Source: Paenibacillus glucanolyticus NBRC 15330
GTDB taxonomy: Bacteria > Bacillota > Bacilli > Paenibacillales > Paenibacillaceae
Direction of reading: 5' to 3'
DNA: 64,000 bases
Assembly (NCBI RefSeq): GCF_004000885.1
Contig: NZ_BIMC01000006.1
Coordinates: forward strand, 62,001 to 126,000
Below the pieces are notes generated by a model, which saw only the letters and a list, made by a program, of their open reading frames with translations, did no database searches and was not told the DNA's origin. Made by a program: the position numbers and the translations under genes. Below are positions 1-8,220 of this stretch, piece by piece; the first letter of the stretch is position 1, and each line of letters begins with the position of its first letter.

Positions 1-392
1 AGAACGTTGAATTTGCGACAGAGGTATGTAAGGACCATCTGGACGCCCGTGATATTTTACATAAGGTTGGACTAGCGAATCGCATGAAGAACTTCCCTTC
101 CCAGCTCTCTGGCGGCGAACAGCAACGAGTTGCGATCGCGAGAGCGGTTGCCAAGAATCCCGCACTTCTGCTCTGCGACGAACCCACCGGTGCTTTGGAT
201 TACGTGACAGGGAAGTCAGTCTTAAAGCTCCTTCAGGATTTGAACAAGGAAACGAAGACCTGCGTCGTTCTGGTCACCCATAATTCGGCCATAGCGCCGA
301 TGGCGGATAAAGTGATCCGCGTCAAGAGCGGAAGGATCGAGAGCATCACGATCAATGATCACAAACAAAGCGTTGAAGGGATCGAGTGGTGA
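1..392 (+). CDS. ABC transporter ATP-binding protein, 5'-truncated by the window edge
   Basis: The reading frame is open from the first base, so the start and Walker A lie upstream of the window. Visible are the ABC signature [14 protein letters not shown] (about bases 108-149), Walker [12 protein letters not shown] with its D-loop, and the H-loop VTHN. This is the nucleotide-binding subunit of a MacB/LolD/BceA-type transporter. It ends in a TGATG junction with the permease gene that follows, so the two are translationally coupled and form one complex. Family assignment is secure; the substrate (antimicrobial peptide, lipid or other) cannot be told. Confidence 0.93.
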   Translation, partial: NVEFATEVCKDHLDARDILHKVGLANRMKNFPSQLSGGEQQRVAIARAVAKNPALLLCDEPTGALDYVTGKSVLKLLQDLNKETKTCVVLVTHNSAIAPMADKVIRVKSGRIESITINDHKQSVEGIEW

Positions 393-2719
393 TGAAGATT
401 TTATCGTTGAAATTATTAAGGGATATGAAACAATCGATGGGGCAATTCATAGCCATTGTATTGGTTATCGCGGTGGGCGCCTTTTTCTACACGGGGCTGG
501 TCACCTTAAGCGACAATCTTAGCGCCTATACGAAGGGGTATTTTGAAGAGCATAATTTAAGCGATCTGAACGTATTTTACAGTCAAATCTCTGCGGAGGA
601 CGCCGCTGGTCTACACAGTATGGAGGGCATTCATCATATCGAAGGCCGTTACACCGTTCATGCCACACAGTCCTTTGAAGATGATAAAGCTGCACTAACG
701 TTGCATTCAATTCCTGTACCTAATGAAATTAACACGCCCAAGATGATTGAGGGCAGGATGCCATCCAAGCCGAATGAGATCCTATTGGACTCCCATTATG
801 CCGGGGCGCATCATTACCGTGTCGGTGATCCCCTCAGCCTCCGTGTGAATGACAAGGATATGACGTTCACGATTAGCGGCTTGAATGAGAATGTGGAGCA
901 TGCCAAAAAGAACGAAACCCAGGATCATCAAGCTTATGGAGCAGCCTATATCCCCGAGGAGACCATATCTGAAATCGCAGGCAGCTTTTTTTACAATGAG
1001 ATCCTGATTGATGCCAAGGATGGTTACGACATTGACAAGATAGGGCAGGCCATTGAAGCCAATTCCGGTTCACTCCCTTATGTGAGCCAGATGAGCAAAG
1101 AACGGACCTTCAATTATTCCCAAATCCACCAAACGATCCATAACAATAAACTGATGAGCCGGGTGATCCCGATCGTTCTCTTCTTGATTGAAGCGGTGAT
1201 CCTGTTTCTGATCATGTCAAGGATGATCGATTCCCAGCGCAATCAAGTGGGCATTATGAAGGCATTAGGGGTGAAAAATAGAAGCATCCTGCTTCATTAC
1301 ATGGGCTACCCTGTGCTGGCAGGTGTCATCGGCTCCATCCTGGGTTACGCCATCGCCGCCGCCCTGTTCATTCCACTCATTACAACGTCGATTGGAAGAT
1401 CCTATTCCCTGCCAGACCTGACATTCACCCTTTCGTTTTTTACACTCCTTCCTCCGATGATATGCTCCAGCGCTTTTGGCATGCTGTCCTGTTATTTAAG
1501 CGGCAGAGCAATATTACAAGAACGTGCTGCCCAGGCGATGCGTCCGAAACCGCCCAAGAAGATGAAGAAGCTGCTCATCGAGAAAGTTCCCGGGCTGTGG
1601 CGCCGGCTGCCATACAGCTACAAGATCATGCTAAGAAATATATTCTTAAATAAACAAAAGGCACTCGCAAGCTCGGTTGGTGTTGTGGTCAGTACGGTTT
1701 TGTTGATCACGGCTTTTGGCACGCAGACGGCCCTGCTCCAGGTAGCCGGCCAAATTGAGGAGGTAAATACGTATGACTTACGAGTCGATTATTACACGGG
1801 ATCGTTCCCGGATACGGTAACACTGCCCCCTGGCATTGCAGAAAGTTACGGATTGTCCACCTACCCTGTGGAATTCATCCAAGGGGAGAACAAAGAACAG
1901 GCTACGCTTGTGGTTACGGAGCAAGAGAATGAGCTGATCCACTTTTATGATGAAAAAGGGAATCGGCTATCGTTGGAGGATCATGGTGTGCTTGTACCTA
2001 AATCTTACGCGGATCAGTATCGTATTTCCGAAGGGGATATGATCCGGATGCAATTCACAGCACCAGAGCTTAATCAAACCAACGTCGATATGAAGGTTCT
2101 GGATATATCCACACAGTATTCGAACCCGTCATTCTACAGCACACCGGGCTACATGAAGAGCTTGGGGATCGATTACGCTCCTTCCTCACTGTTAGTGAGC
2201 GTCGAGAGGGCTGCAGATCTGGCGAGCGTTCGCGGCTTTTTTGAACAAGACCCGAAGGTGGATGCCATTGCAGACAAGGATGATCTCAAGAAATCAGCGC
2301 AATATATGCTGAAGCAAAACAGCTTTATCTTCATCATGTTTATCATCTGTGCGGTCATTCTGTCCTTCGGTGCCATCTACACGATCTCTTCCATCAACAT
2401 ATACGAAAGGAATCGCGAGCTTGCCACCCTGAAGGTATTAGGCTATCCCAAACGCAGAATCAACCGGCTGATCTTCTCTGAAAATATGTTATTAACCGCT
2501 TTTGCGGTCATTGTCGCTCTGCCGATCAGCGGTTATGTTTATTCCATCATCATCAAGGCGCTTTCGAGTACCCATCAGCAAATCCCGGATCAATTAAACC
2601 TTGTTATCATCCTGGCATCTGTTATATTGGCGTTCATCCTGACCCTTATCTCCAACCTCATGCTTCGGAAAAAAGTAACGCGGATTCATATGATTGAGTC
2701 GTTGAAGGGTGTGGAGTGA
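392..2719 (+). CDS. FtsX-family ABC transporter permease
   Basis: A 775-residue membrane protein with a two-lobed FtsX plan: an N-terminal membrane helix (about residues 15-40), a large extracytoplasmic region, three helices at about 260-385, a second helix/extracytoplasmic unit at about 425-655, and three C-terminal helices at about 660-765. The charged motif after each first helix of the triplets (VGIMKALGVK, LATLKVLGYP) is the usual FtsX signature. ATG at 392 overlaps the stop of the ATPase gene; an in-frame GTG lies two codons upstream. Together they should form a MacB-like exporter or mechanotransducer. No sensor kinase or regulator is visible nearby. Confidence 0.93.
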   Translation: MKILSLKLLRDMKQSMGQFIAIVLVIAVGAFFYTGLVTLSDNLSAYTKGYFEEHNLSDLNVFYSQISAEDAAGLHSMEGIHHIEGRYTVHATQSFEDDKAALTLHSIPVPNEINTPKMIEGRMPSKPNEILLDSHYAGAHHYRVGDPLSLRVNDKDMTFTISGLNENVEHAKKNETQDHQAYGAAYIPEETISEIAGSFFYNEILIDAKDGYDIDKIGQAIEANSGSLPYVSQMSKERTFNYSQIHQTIHNNKLMSRVIPIVLFLIEAVILFLIMSRMIDSQRNQVGIMKALGVKNRSILLHYMGYPVLAGVIGSILGYAIAAALFIPLITTSIGRSYSLPDLTFTLSFFTLLPPMICSSAFGMLSCYLSGRAILQERAAQAMRPKPPKKMKKLLIEKVPGLWRRLPYSYKIMLRNIFLNKQKALASSVGVVVSTVLLITAFGTQTALLQVAGQIEEVNTYDLRVDYYTGSFPDTVTLPPGIAESYGLSTYPVEFIQGENKEQATLVVTEQENELIHFYDEKGNRLSLEDHGVLVPKSYADQYRISEGDMIRMQFTAPELNQTNVDMKVLDISTQYSNPSFYSTPGYMKSLGIDYAPSSLLVSVERAADLASVRGFFEQDPKVDAIADKDDLKKSAQYMLKQNSFIFIMFIICAVILSFGAIYTISSINIYERNRELATLKVLGYPKRRINRLIFSENMLLTAFAVIVALPISGYVYSIIIKALSSTHQQIPDQLNLVIILASVILAFILTLISNLMLRKKVTRIHMIESLKGVE

Positions 2720-2818
2720 ATGGTAATATCTGAGTGTACGCGCAGTTGGACCTTGATCTATAATAAGGGCGTGGCATTCAATGACAAAATTTTATCGTGA
2801 ATGGAATAGGAGAACAGG

Positions 2819-3823
2819 ATGAGCAAACTAAAAATGGCCGTCATCGGCTTGGGACACATGGGTCGGCATATGATTCACCGCTTACTGCCGCAATATGCGG
2901 ATAAGATCGAGTTGGTCGCGATTTGCGACAGTGATGCATCCAGTCTGGAGCGGGAAGTCGCAGAAGCAGGGATTCGTCCACGGTTGTACACCGACTATCG
3001 TCAGCTGCTGGACGAGGTGTCCATGGATCTCGTGTATATCGCGGTTCCGCCGTCTCTGCATTATGACGTGGCCCGGATCGCATTCGACAAGGGCATCCAC
3101 GTCTTCTGTGAGAAGCCGCTGGCTAACAGCTTGACTGAAGCCCGGAGTCTGGTGGAGCTGGCCGAGAAGGCAAATAGGCTCCATGCGGTGCATTTCTCGC
3201 TTCCGCTTGACCCGGCCGTACTGAAGCTGCAGGGATTACTTGAGGAGCAGGCGATCGGCCCGATCCACAGAATGGACCTATTCCTGGAGTTTCCGCAGTG
3301 GCCGAGGGCCTGGCAGCAGAATCCATGGATCACGTCAAGACAGCAGGGCGGATACTTGCTGGAGGTTGGCATTCACTGGATCCAGATGATCCAGCAGTTG
3401 TTCGGTCCGATTACGCATGTGAAGAGCGAGATCGAGTTTCCGCCGGATTCCAATCAGTCCGAAAGCCGTGTCCAGGCCGTTCTCAGATTACATGATGAAA
3501 TTGAGATTCATCTATCGGGAACCGACCAACGGGAAGAGGAGGAGCGTGTTTCCCTGGTGATCCACGGGGCAGAAGGTACCCTGGCATTGGAGAATTGGCG
3601 CAACCTGTACCAGGGCGGCAAGGATACCGGTCTGCAGCCTGTATCTGTGGACGACGTTGTCAGTCCGCTGCCCATCCTTAAGCAAATCGTTCAACTTTTG
3701 AACGGAGAGTCCGGTATCATCTATGATTTCCATGACGGGTATAATGCGCAGGTAGTTTTGGAAGCTCTGCGTAAGCCGGGTGAGGGCTTTACGGATGTAA
3801 GGCCTCAATTGATGGGGCGATAA
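2819..3823 (+). CDS. Gfo/Idh/MocA family NAD(P)-dependent oxidoreductase
   Basis: A 334-residue protein with the N-terminal Rossmann dinucleotide motif VIGLGHMG and the family's CEKPLA catalytic-lysine motif at about residue 100, followed by the usual C-terminal alpha/beta domain with a GIHWIQM stretch. Members oxidise or reduce sugars, inositols or related compounds using NAD(P). ATG is preceded by AGGAGAACAGG. The gene lies 100 bp after the ABC permease gene and probably has its own promoter. Substrate unknown. Confidence 0.92.
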   Translation: MSKLKMAVIGLGHMGRHMIHRLLPQYADKIELVAICDSDASSLEREVAEAGIRPRLYTDYRQLLDEVSMDLVYIAVPPSLHYDVARIAFDKGIHVFCEKPLANSLTEARSLVELAEKANRLHAVHFSLPLDPAVLKLQGLLEEQAIGPIHRMDLFLEFPQWPRAWQQNPWITSRQQGGYLLEVGIHWIQMIQQLFGPITHVKSEIEFPPDSNQSESRVQAVLRLHDEIEIHLSGTDQREEEERVSLVIHGAEGTLALENWRNLYQGGKDTGLQPVSVDDVVSPLPILKQIVQLLNGESGIIYDFHDGYNAQVVLEALRKPGEGFTDVRPQLMGR

Positions 3824-3869
3824 GGCTGGATTTATTTTTAAGCCCTGATAGTGAATGTCCTGCCCAAAC

Positions 3870-3890
3870 AGGGACGCCATCTTAGTTGGC
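3870..3890 (+). terminator. Short hairpin after the oxidoreductase gene
   Basis: Seven-bp arms GACGCCA and TGGCGTC with a 7-nt loop, followed only by TCTCT rather than a T tract. It may be a weak terminator separating the oxidoreductase gene from the small genes downstream. Confidence 0.45.
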
Positions 3891-3957
3891 GTCTCTCTGG
3901 TGAGGCTGTTCAATGCGGTTGGGGAGCTTGTGAGTTTCGCTACCTTGGAGTAGGTTT

Positions 3958-4146
3958 ATGACGAGGTTTCCCGCATACGACCGTTCACCGAGAACAGGGA
4001 CGTGCAGCATTGCAGTTGCGTGTGGCGGTTCGTGTGCAGTACCGACACCAGTAACTGCTCCGATATGTGTGACATGTATCGGTGCATATGCAGTTATTGG
4101 TGCTGGTGGTATCGCTGGAGCGGTAGCTTGTTTCAATTACCTGTGA
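3958..4146 (+). CDS. Small cysteine/glycine-rich hydrophobic peptide (bacteriocin-like candidate)
   Basis: A 62-residue ORF with six cysteines (residues 16, 22, 26, 37, 40, 58), a CGGSC and a CVTC motif, and a Gly/Ala/Val-rich hydrophobic C-terminal half. The ATG has a GGAGTAGG ribosome site seven bases upstream. No double-glycine leader is evident. The composition recalls Cys-rich hydrophobic peptides of the halocin C8-like kind, but I cannot establish homology. A small two-helix membrane protein starts nine bases downstream, the usual layout of a toxin or bacteriocin with immunity. It could also be a chance ORF, though the ribosome site and coupling argue against that. Confidence 0.5.
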   Translation: MTRFPAYDRSPRTGTCSIAVACGGSCAVPTPVTAPICVTCIGAYAVIGAGGIAGAVACFNYL

Positions 4147-4155
4147 GGTGACTAG

Positions 4156-4353
4156 ATGAATAAGATTTTGGCGATCTCGATTTTAGGAATGGGTTTAACT
4201 GGTGCTGTTTTAATCATCTCGGTCGCTCTATTGTTCGAATCCCCAAAAGGAGATGTGTTGAAGATGGTTACTGCTGCTTCAACAGTAGCTTTCGTTATAT
4301 TCGCTGTCTCGGCTTTAGTATTTCGTCGGCGATTAGATCAAAAAAAAGAGTAA
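4156..4353 (+). CDS. Small two-helix membrane protein, possible immunity partner
   Basis: A 65-residue protein with hydrophobic segments at about residues 4-27 and 36-56 and a basic C-terminal tail (RRRLDQKK). It has a good GAGGTG ribosome site and begins nine bases after the Cys-rich ORF. A perfect terminator follows 30 bases after its stop, so the two ORFs form a closed unit. An immunity role is inferred from position and topology only. Confidence 0.6.
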   Translation: MNKILAISILGMGLTGAVLIISVALLFESPKGDVLKMVTAASTVAFVIFAVSALVFRRRLDQKKE

Positions 4354-4383
4354 TATATTCATTAAATTAATAAAGTCGGTATT

Positions 4384-4417
4384 AAGGAGTAGACAAATTT
4401 GTCTACTCCTTTTTTAT
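4384..4417 (+). terminator. Rho-independent terminator
   Basis: Perfect hairpin with arms AAGGAGTAGACAAA / TTTGTCTACTCCTT followed by a T tract. It closes the small two-gene unit upstream. Confidence 0.9.
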
Positions 4418-4732
4418 TACTATTGCAACCAACAGAAAATGATTTTTGTCTGGGAAAGTAAGGCTGTAAGCAGGAACATAAAGAAAGTAACGTAGCGCCT
4501 ATTGTAAAAAAAGGTCAAATCCTTTTACCTGGAAAAAAGGGAGACTGTTGAGCGACTAATGGATCTTGAGTGATATAAAGGCTATGTTGATTTGATGGTG
4601 CATCCCGTGAGCTCGCAGGCTCACATTCATAGGGGCATCTCTTTAGTTTCTATAGAAATCGAAGATAGTTCATTAATTCTAAGGTAAGATACAATATGAA
4701 TATACAATTAACCATGTAAAGGATGAGAATCT
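4418..4732. other. Gene-free interval
   Basis: About 315 bases without a supportable gene. A short open stretch near 4493-4552 reads VAPIVKKGQILLPG in one frame but has no start, ribosome site or length and ends in a stop. I treat it as possible debris or chance. Confidence 0.4.
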
Positions 4733-5062
4733 ATGCCGGTTTACAATAAGCTAATTCGGGATCTGATTCCCCAAGTCATTGAAGCTACAGGCAAAGAATT
4801 TCGCACACGGATTTTGGATGAGGAAGAGTATAAGAAAGAATTGATCATAAAGCTCAAAGAAGAGTCAGAGGAATACTTTACTGCTCCAAGTCCAAAGGAG
4901 TCGCTGGAAGAACTTGCAGATATGCTTGAGGTTATCCGGGCGTTGGCGGTCGTGCATGGGGCAACATGGGAAGAGCTTGAAGATTGGAGGGAGAAGAAGG
5001 CGAAAGCTCGAGGCGGGTTTCAGGAGCGGGTGTATTTAATTGATGTTGACGACAACGCTTAG
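4733..5062 (+). CDS. MazG-like nucleoside triphosphate pyrophosphohydrolase
   Basis: A 109-residue, all-helical protein beginning MPVYNKLIRDLIP, as in the phosphoribosyl-ATP pyrophosphohydrolase/MazG-like superfamily. The metal-binding acidic motifs are visible: KEESEEY at about residue 43 and EELADMLEV at about 62. Such proteins hydrolyse non-canonical or excess NTPs to NMP and pyrophosphate. The ribosome site is AAAGGATG before ATG. It stands alone next to decayed DNA. Confidence 0.85.
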   Translation: MPVYNKLIRDLIPQVIEATGKEFRTRILDEEEYKKELIIKLKEESEEYFTAPSPKESLEELADMLEVIRALAVVHGATWEELEDWREKKAKARGGFQERVYLIDVDDNA

Positions 5063-5103
5063 TGCGATCGAACGGGGAACTGAAGTAAAGGTTCTCGCTG
5101 GGG

Positions 5104-5310
5104 ATGGAGTTGAACCTGGCTATGAATGCAAAGGCCGAACTTTTAGTATCTATAACGGTGTCAAAAAAGAAGGGAACGCGGATTGCGTTGTTTGCTTCAA
5201 TCTACAGGTTAGGGATGAAGAAGCATCGTGAATCATTCGCACCGGACGAATTTGATCTTATCGTGGTGGGCGAATTTCATCATGCAGCTGGGACCTGCAG
5301 CAGTTTGTAA
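5104..5310 (+). pseudogene. Fragment of a DEAD/DEAH (DUF3427-type) helicase
   Basis: One frame reads a stretch ending FDLIVVGEFHHAAG. That closely resembles the Walker B/DExH region of large SF2 helicases of the DUF3427 type (usually VDEFHHAAA). The catalytic Asp of the DExH box is replaced by Gly, and no Walker A, helicase C domain or start exists nearby. It is a remnant of a much larger gene. Confidence 0.6.
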
Positions 5311-5330
5311 GAGAGAAGGGATAATTAAAA

Positions 5331-5359
5331 GAAAGGAGTACCTGGCCAGTACTCCTTTC
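5331..5359. repeat. Perfect hairpin in decayed region
   Basis: Ten-bp arms GAAAGGAGTA and TACTCCTTTC around a nine-base loop. No T tract follows. It could be a broken terminator or a small-element end. Confidence 0.5.
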
Positions 5360-5650
5360 GTTGGACGTACGGAATCCTGCATGGATTCACGGAATATGGT
5401 GAAGTTGAGCAGCGTTATGAAGACGTGAAGGAAGAAGCGGACGAGTTCCTTCGGAAAGTCTATTTTACACATTAAAAAAGATTGCAGGTGGTGCCAAGGC
5501 CAATCATACAGATGTCGAGTATCGTATGCAGGAAACTGGCGAGCTTCTTCTTAAATCAACTCAGGATCGTCAATCCGATCTGGTTCTGTGCTGCGGCGAT
5601 GTCCTACACGTATCTGATGAAGGAAATTCAGAAGATCCTTGAATCTTAAA
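5360..5650. other. Decayed coding-like interval
   Basis: Between the helicase fragment and the XRE gene, frames stay open in pieces (for example one reading EVEQRYEDVKEEADEFL near 5402-5452) but are broken by stops, with no convincing starts. I read it as debris of one or more genes whose identity I cannot name. Confidence 0.4.
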
Positions 5651-5665
5651 CTGGAAACTAACATT

Positions 5666-5914
5666 TTATTTCTCTAATTCCCTCTCATACCCCTCAATCA
5701 GTAGCGATGCTTTAACATGAAGCGCCCTTGCTAATGCCGTAATCGTGAGCAGGGTAGGCGCTTTTTCCCCATTCTCAAGTTCACTAATGTAAGACCGGTC
5801 CACACGGGAATAGAGGCTTAACTGATCTTGGGTGAGCTCTTTTTCTTTGCGAGTCTTTCGAAGAGCCCTGCCGAAGGCAAGTAACTCTATCGATTTATTA
5901 CAATGATTAGTCAC
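5666..5914 (-). CDS. XRE-family HTH transcriptional regulator
   Basis: An 82-residue protein that is essentially one helix-turn-helix domain. LRKTRKEKELTQDQLS and SYISELENGEKAPTL are the scaffold of Cro/C1-type DNA-binding proteins. It starts at a GTG preceded by AAGGGG. It is divergent from the helical-protein gene at 6080. A perfect GTAGGC-N4-GCCTAC palindrome overlaps the promoter between them, so it probably represses that gene and perhaps itself. Confidence 0.9.
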   Translation of the reverse strand: MTNHCNKSIELLAFGRALRKTRKEKELTQDQLSLYSRVDRSYISELENGEKAPTLLTITALARALHVKASLLIEGYERELEK

Positions 5915-5972
5915 GTTATAACCCCTTATTGATAGTTAAATTCATCTTATGTGGTTCTATAAGGGAATTTCC

Positions 5973-5988
5973 GTAGGCTATTGCCTAC
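5973..5988. promoter_or_regulatory. Operator palindrome overlapping the -35 box
   Basis: GTAGGC and GCCTAC separated by four bases form a perfect inverted repeat. Its right half overlaps the -35 hexamer (TTGCCT, 5981-5986) of the promoter for the gene at 6080. It is the likely binding site of the divergent XRE regulator. Confidence 0.65.
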
Positions 5989-6010
5989 AAAATGTTTACA
6001 ATGGTATAGT
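5981..6010 (+). promoter_or_regulatory. Sigma-A-type promoter of the gene at 6080
   Basis: -35 TTGCCT (5981-5986), 18-bp spacer, -10 TATAGT (6005-6010), about 70 bases before the ATG. Confidence 0.65.
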
Positions 6011-6079
6011 ACAGATACTGAAAAATACTAAATTGGATGACTAGATTACCTTCTTAGTTAAAAGGGAGCGAAGGAATTC

Positions 6080-6556
6080 ATGAAATCGATGGTAGCAAGT
6101 GAGACCGACCCAAATGCGAATCCACCATTCCAGAAGGAAGCCGATTACTCTTACCACGATACGATGATTCTTTGTACTATTTCCTCTCAAGAATATATGA
6201 ACTTATCCCTGCACTTCCTGGACAAAAACTTGCTTCATGTCAGTTTATTGTTATGCAACAGGGCACTAGAATCCATGCTCAATGCATTATATATAAAGAA
6301 GGAGAGAAGGCGACCAACATCCAATATTGTGTTAGACGACATACTGCGGATGTTTTCTAAGCATTCAGGGCTAAACGTAGAATCGTTGATATTTATACAG
6401 ACCATATCCTATTTATCACATGAGAGCTCCCTCATCAGCAAAATACAACCTACATATTTAATGAACCTGATCAAGAGAGCGGACGCGCTCCTTCTTCAAA
6501 TCGCCAGCCAGCTGGAATTGCACTATAAAACATATCACTCTGTTTTTGAAAAATAA
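6080..6556 (+). CDS. Helical protein of unknown function (HEPN-like)
   Basis: A 158-residue, mostly helical soluble protein preceded by AGGGAGCGAAGG. The pattern (a long amphipathic helix with LLCNRALESMLNALYIKK, then DDILRMF, then a C-terminal helix LIKRADALLLQIASQL) resembles HEPN-domain proteins. I do not see the clear R-x4-6-H ribonuclease motif, so catalysis is doubtful. It is controlled from a promoter carrying the XRE operator. Function unknown. Confidence 0.7.
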   Translation: MKSMVASETDPNANPPFQKEADYSYHDTMILCTISSQEYMNLSLHFLDKNLLHVSLLLCNRALESMLNALYIKKERRRPTSNIVLDDILRMFSKHSGLNVESLIFIQTISYLSHESSLISKIQPTYLMNLIKRADALLLQIASQLELHYKTYHSVFEK

Positions 6557-6608
6557 AGCTAGTTATTATCTACTTCTCGAGTAATTAAATATAAGAGGGG
6601 TGATTGCA

Positions 6609-7172
6609 ATGGACGTTAGAGAGTTTGCGAATCGCTTTCAAAAAAGGTATCCTGATGTGGATAGATATGAGGTTGCAGATCATCAGGATATTAGCGAATT
6701 CGAGGATAGATTAGGGATGAAGCTGCCACAATCGTTCTGTACTTTTGTAAGCGAATTCTCTAATGGGGTATTTTTACTGGATTGTGAACCTATCGGCGGG
6801 GTTAGCGAGAAATCCCCTTGTGGAACAGTAAGTAAGAGTAAAGTGATTCTTCCGGATCTTCCCGATAAAGTACACATTCGAGAGACAGATGAATTTATTG
6901 CCTCCCATCGTCTTATTTCTCTTACTATGTTTGATGCCGTTGCTAACTCCAATGATCACTGGGTATTCATATGTGAGGATGGAACCCCTAATAACGAATA
7001 CAGATTAGGGGTTATTAGTCAAAGCTCAAAAGCCATTGTGAAGACATTATCCAGCTTCGAAGATTGGTTGACGATCTTTTGGGATCATGACAATGAGGAT
7101 GAACAAGCTGTTCCGGTATTCAATACGTTTTATTCGACGTTGGATGATAGATTGGAAATCTTAAGTGATTAA
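6609..7172 (+). CDS. SMI1/KNR4 (SUKH) family protein
   Basis: A 187-residue acidic protein. The N-terminal segment (DISEFEDRLGMKLPQSFCTFVSEFSNG) is the hallmark SUKH fold start, in which I/L-x-x-F-E-x-x-L-G-x-x-L-P precedes a F-x-x-F/Y-x-x-x-N-G. SUKH proteins are commonly immunity proteins against polymorphic toxins, or regulatory partners. The ATG at 6609 is chosen because GAGGGG lies eight bases upstream; an in-frame GTG at 6600 directly abuts that site. No toxin gene is adjacent. Confidence 0.85.
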   Translation: MDVREFANRFQKRYPDVDRYEVADHQDISEFEDRLGMKLPQSFCTFVSEFSNGVFLLDCEPIGGVSEKSPCGTVSKSKVILPDLPDKVHIRETDEFIASHRLISLTMFDAVANSNDHWVFICEDGTPNNEYRLGVISQSSKAIVKTLSSFEDWLTIFWDHDNEDEQAVPVFNTFYSTLDDRLEILSD

Positions 7173-7255
7173 GTGCGGGGGGTTCATTTATATTTTTTGT
7201 GAGAAAAAAGATTGTCGATTTATGATTTACTAAAGGACGGAGAATTGGAGAAACT

Positions 7256-7459
7256 ATGAACATTTTAATTATAATACTTGCAGTTATTATTATTGCTTAC
7301 TTAATAGGCATTGATAGAAACATACGTATCCAAAATTTATACTTCAAAGAAGTAATTAAACGACTAGATATGATGCTCAAAAACTACTCGCCATATGGGA
7401 AATATGAGAGATCGTTTATGAAGTTTCTCCGGGACGAACTAATGGTATACGGCACTTAA
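7256..7459 (+). CDS. Small single-helix membrane protein
   Basis: A 67-residue protein: an N-terminal Ile-rich membrane helix (residues 2-18) followed by a basic, helical cytoplasmic tail. It has a GGAG-type ribosome site. No recognised family. The surrounding DNA turns AT-rich here. Confidence 0.6.
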   Translation: MNILIIILAVIIIAYLIGIDRNIRIQNLYFKEVIKRLDMMLKNYSPYGKYERSFMKFLRDELMVYGT

Positions 7460-7587
7460 GCCAAAAGAAAAATTAAACAGCCTTAGTCCAATGGAAATCA
7501 GGGAAAGGCCGCTTAATTAATTTTAATTTTCTGTACTGTCTACTTGACGGGCATGAGATAAATATAATATGAACAACGGCTTGAAAT

Positions 7588-8208
7588 TTAATTATTAATG
7601 TATCTTTTTAGAACTTCTCTGCGAATTTGCGAATGTCTGTCAGAAGCTTCTTTATCCCCATGCGAACTTAATTGAGAAATTTCATCTTTTTGAAGATTGA
7701 ATTTCCCCTCATTCATATTAATCACACTATAATTTCCCATTCCATTATCCTTTAAAAAGACAATATAATTTTCTCCGTACTCAAGTTCTTGATATCCATC
7801 TAAGGAGATTATTGCTCTTTCACCGTTATTATCTATAATGCTGATTGGTTCAGTGAATGTGATAGTATCATCGTTAATAGTATTAGGGTGAACGATTTCT
7901 GGTTTTTTTAGAAACTTTTCAATTTTAAAATCAGTTAGAGTATAGAAATCGGCTAAAGACCCATCTTCATGTCTTACCTCCTGGTGCTTTCTTGATTGAA
8001 ACTCTTCAGCAGGTGTTCCAAGCACAATAATATCGGCACTTTTACTGAGATCACTTTCAGAATCATAACTAATATATGAGGCTGGAAAATTAATAACTTT
8101 TAATTCCTGGTTATTTAATTTAATTAAGAAGAATATAAAAATACAAGCAAGTATTAATACAATAGCCGATACTGTATATTTCATTTTACTTCCTATCTGT
8201 GTTTTCAT
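7588..8208 (-). CDS. Membrane-anchored extracytoplasmic protein of unknown function
   Basis: A 206-residue protein with one N-terminal membrane anchor (about residues 11-29) and a soluble outer domain. Its ribosome site AAGGAGGATC overlaps the end of the metallopeptidase gene 12 bases upstream, so the two are co-transcribed and coupled. The domain reads as beta-rich (SADIIVLGTPAEEF, FTEPISIIDNNGE, YGENYIVFLKDNG). It may be a substrate, inhibitor or immunity partner of the peptidase; that is inference from gene order. Confidence 0.75.
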   Translation of the reverse strand: MKTQIGSKMKYTVSAIVLILACIFIFFLIKLNNQELKVINFPASYISYDSESDLSKSADIIVLGTPAEEFQSRKHQEVRHEDGSLADFYTLTDFKIEKFLKKPEIVHPNTINDDTITFTEPISIIDNNGERAIISLDGYQELEYGENYIVFLKDNGMGNYSVINMNEGKFNLQKDEISQLSSHGDKEASDRHSQIRREVLKRYINN

Positions 8209-8220
8209 ATCTGATCCTCC

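Noticed and set aside
3512..4136. Minus-strand ORFs opposite the oxidoreductase end and the Cys-rich peptide
   Set aside because: No ribosome sites; the plus-strand readings have better starts and a terminator in the right orientation.
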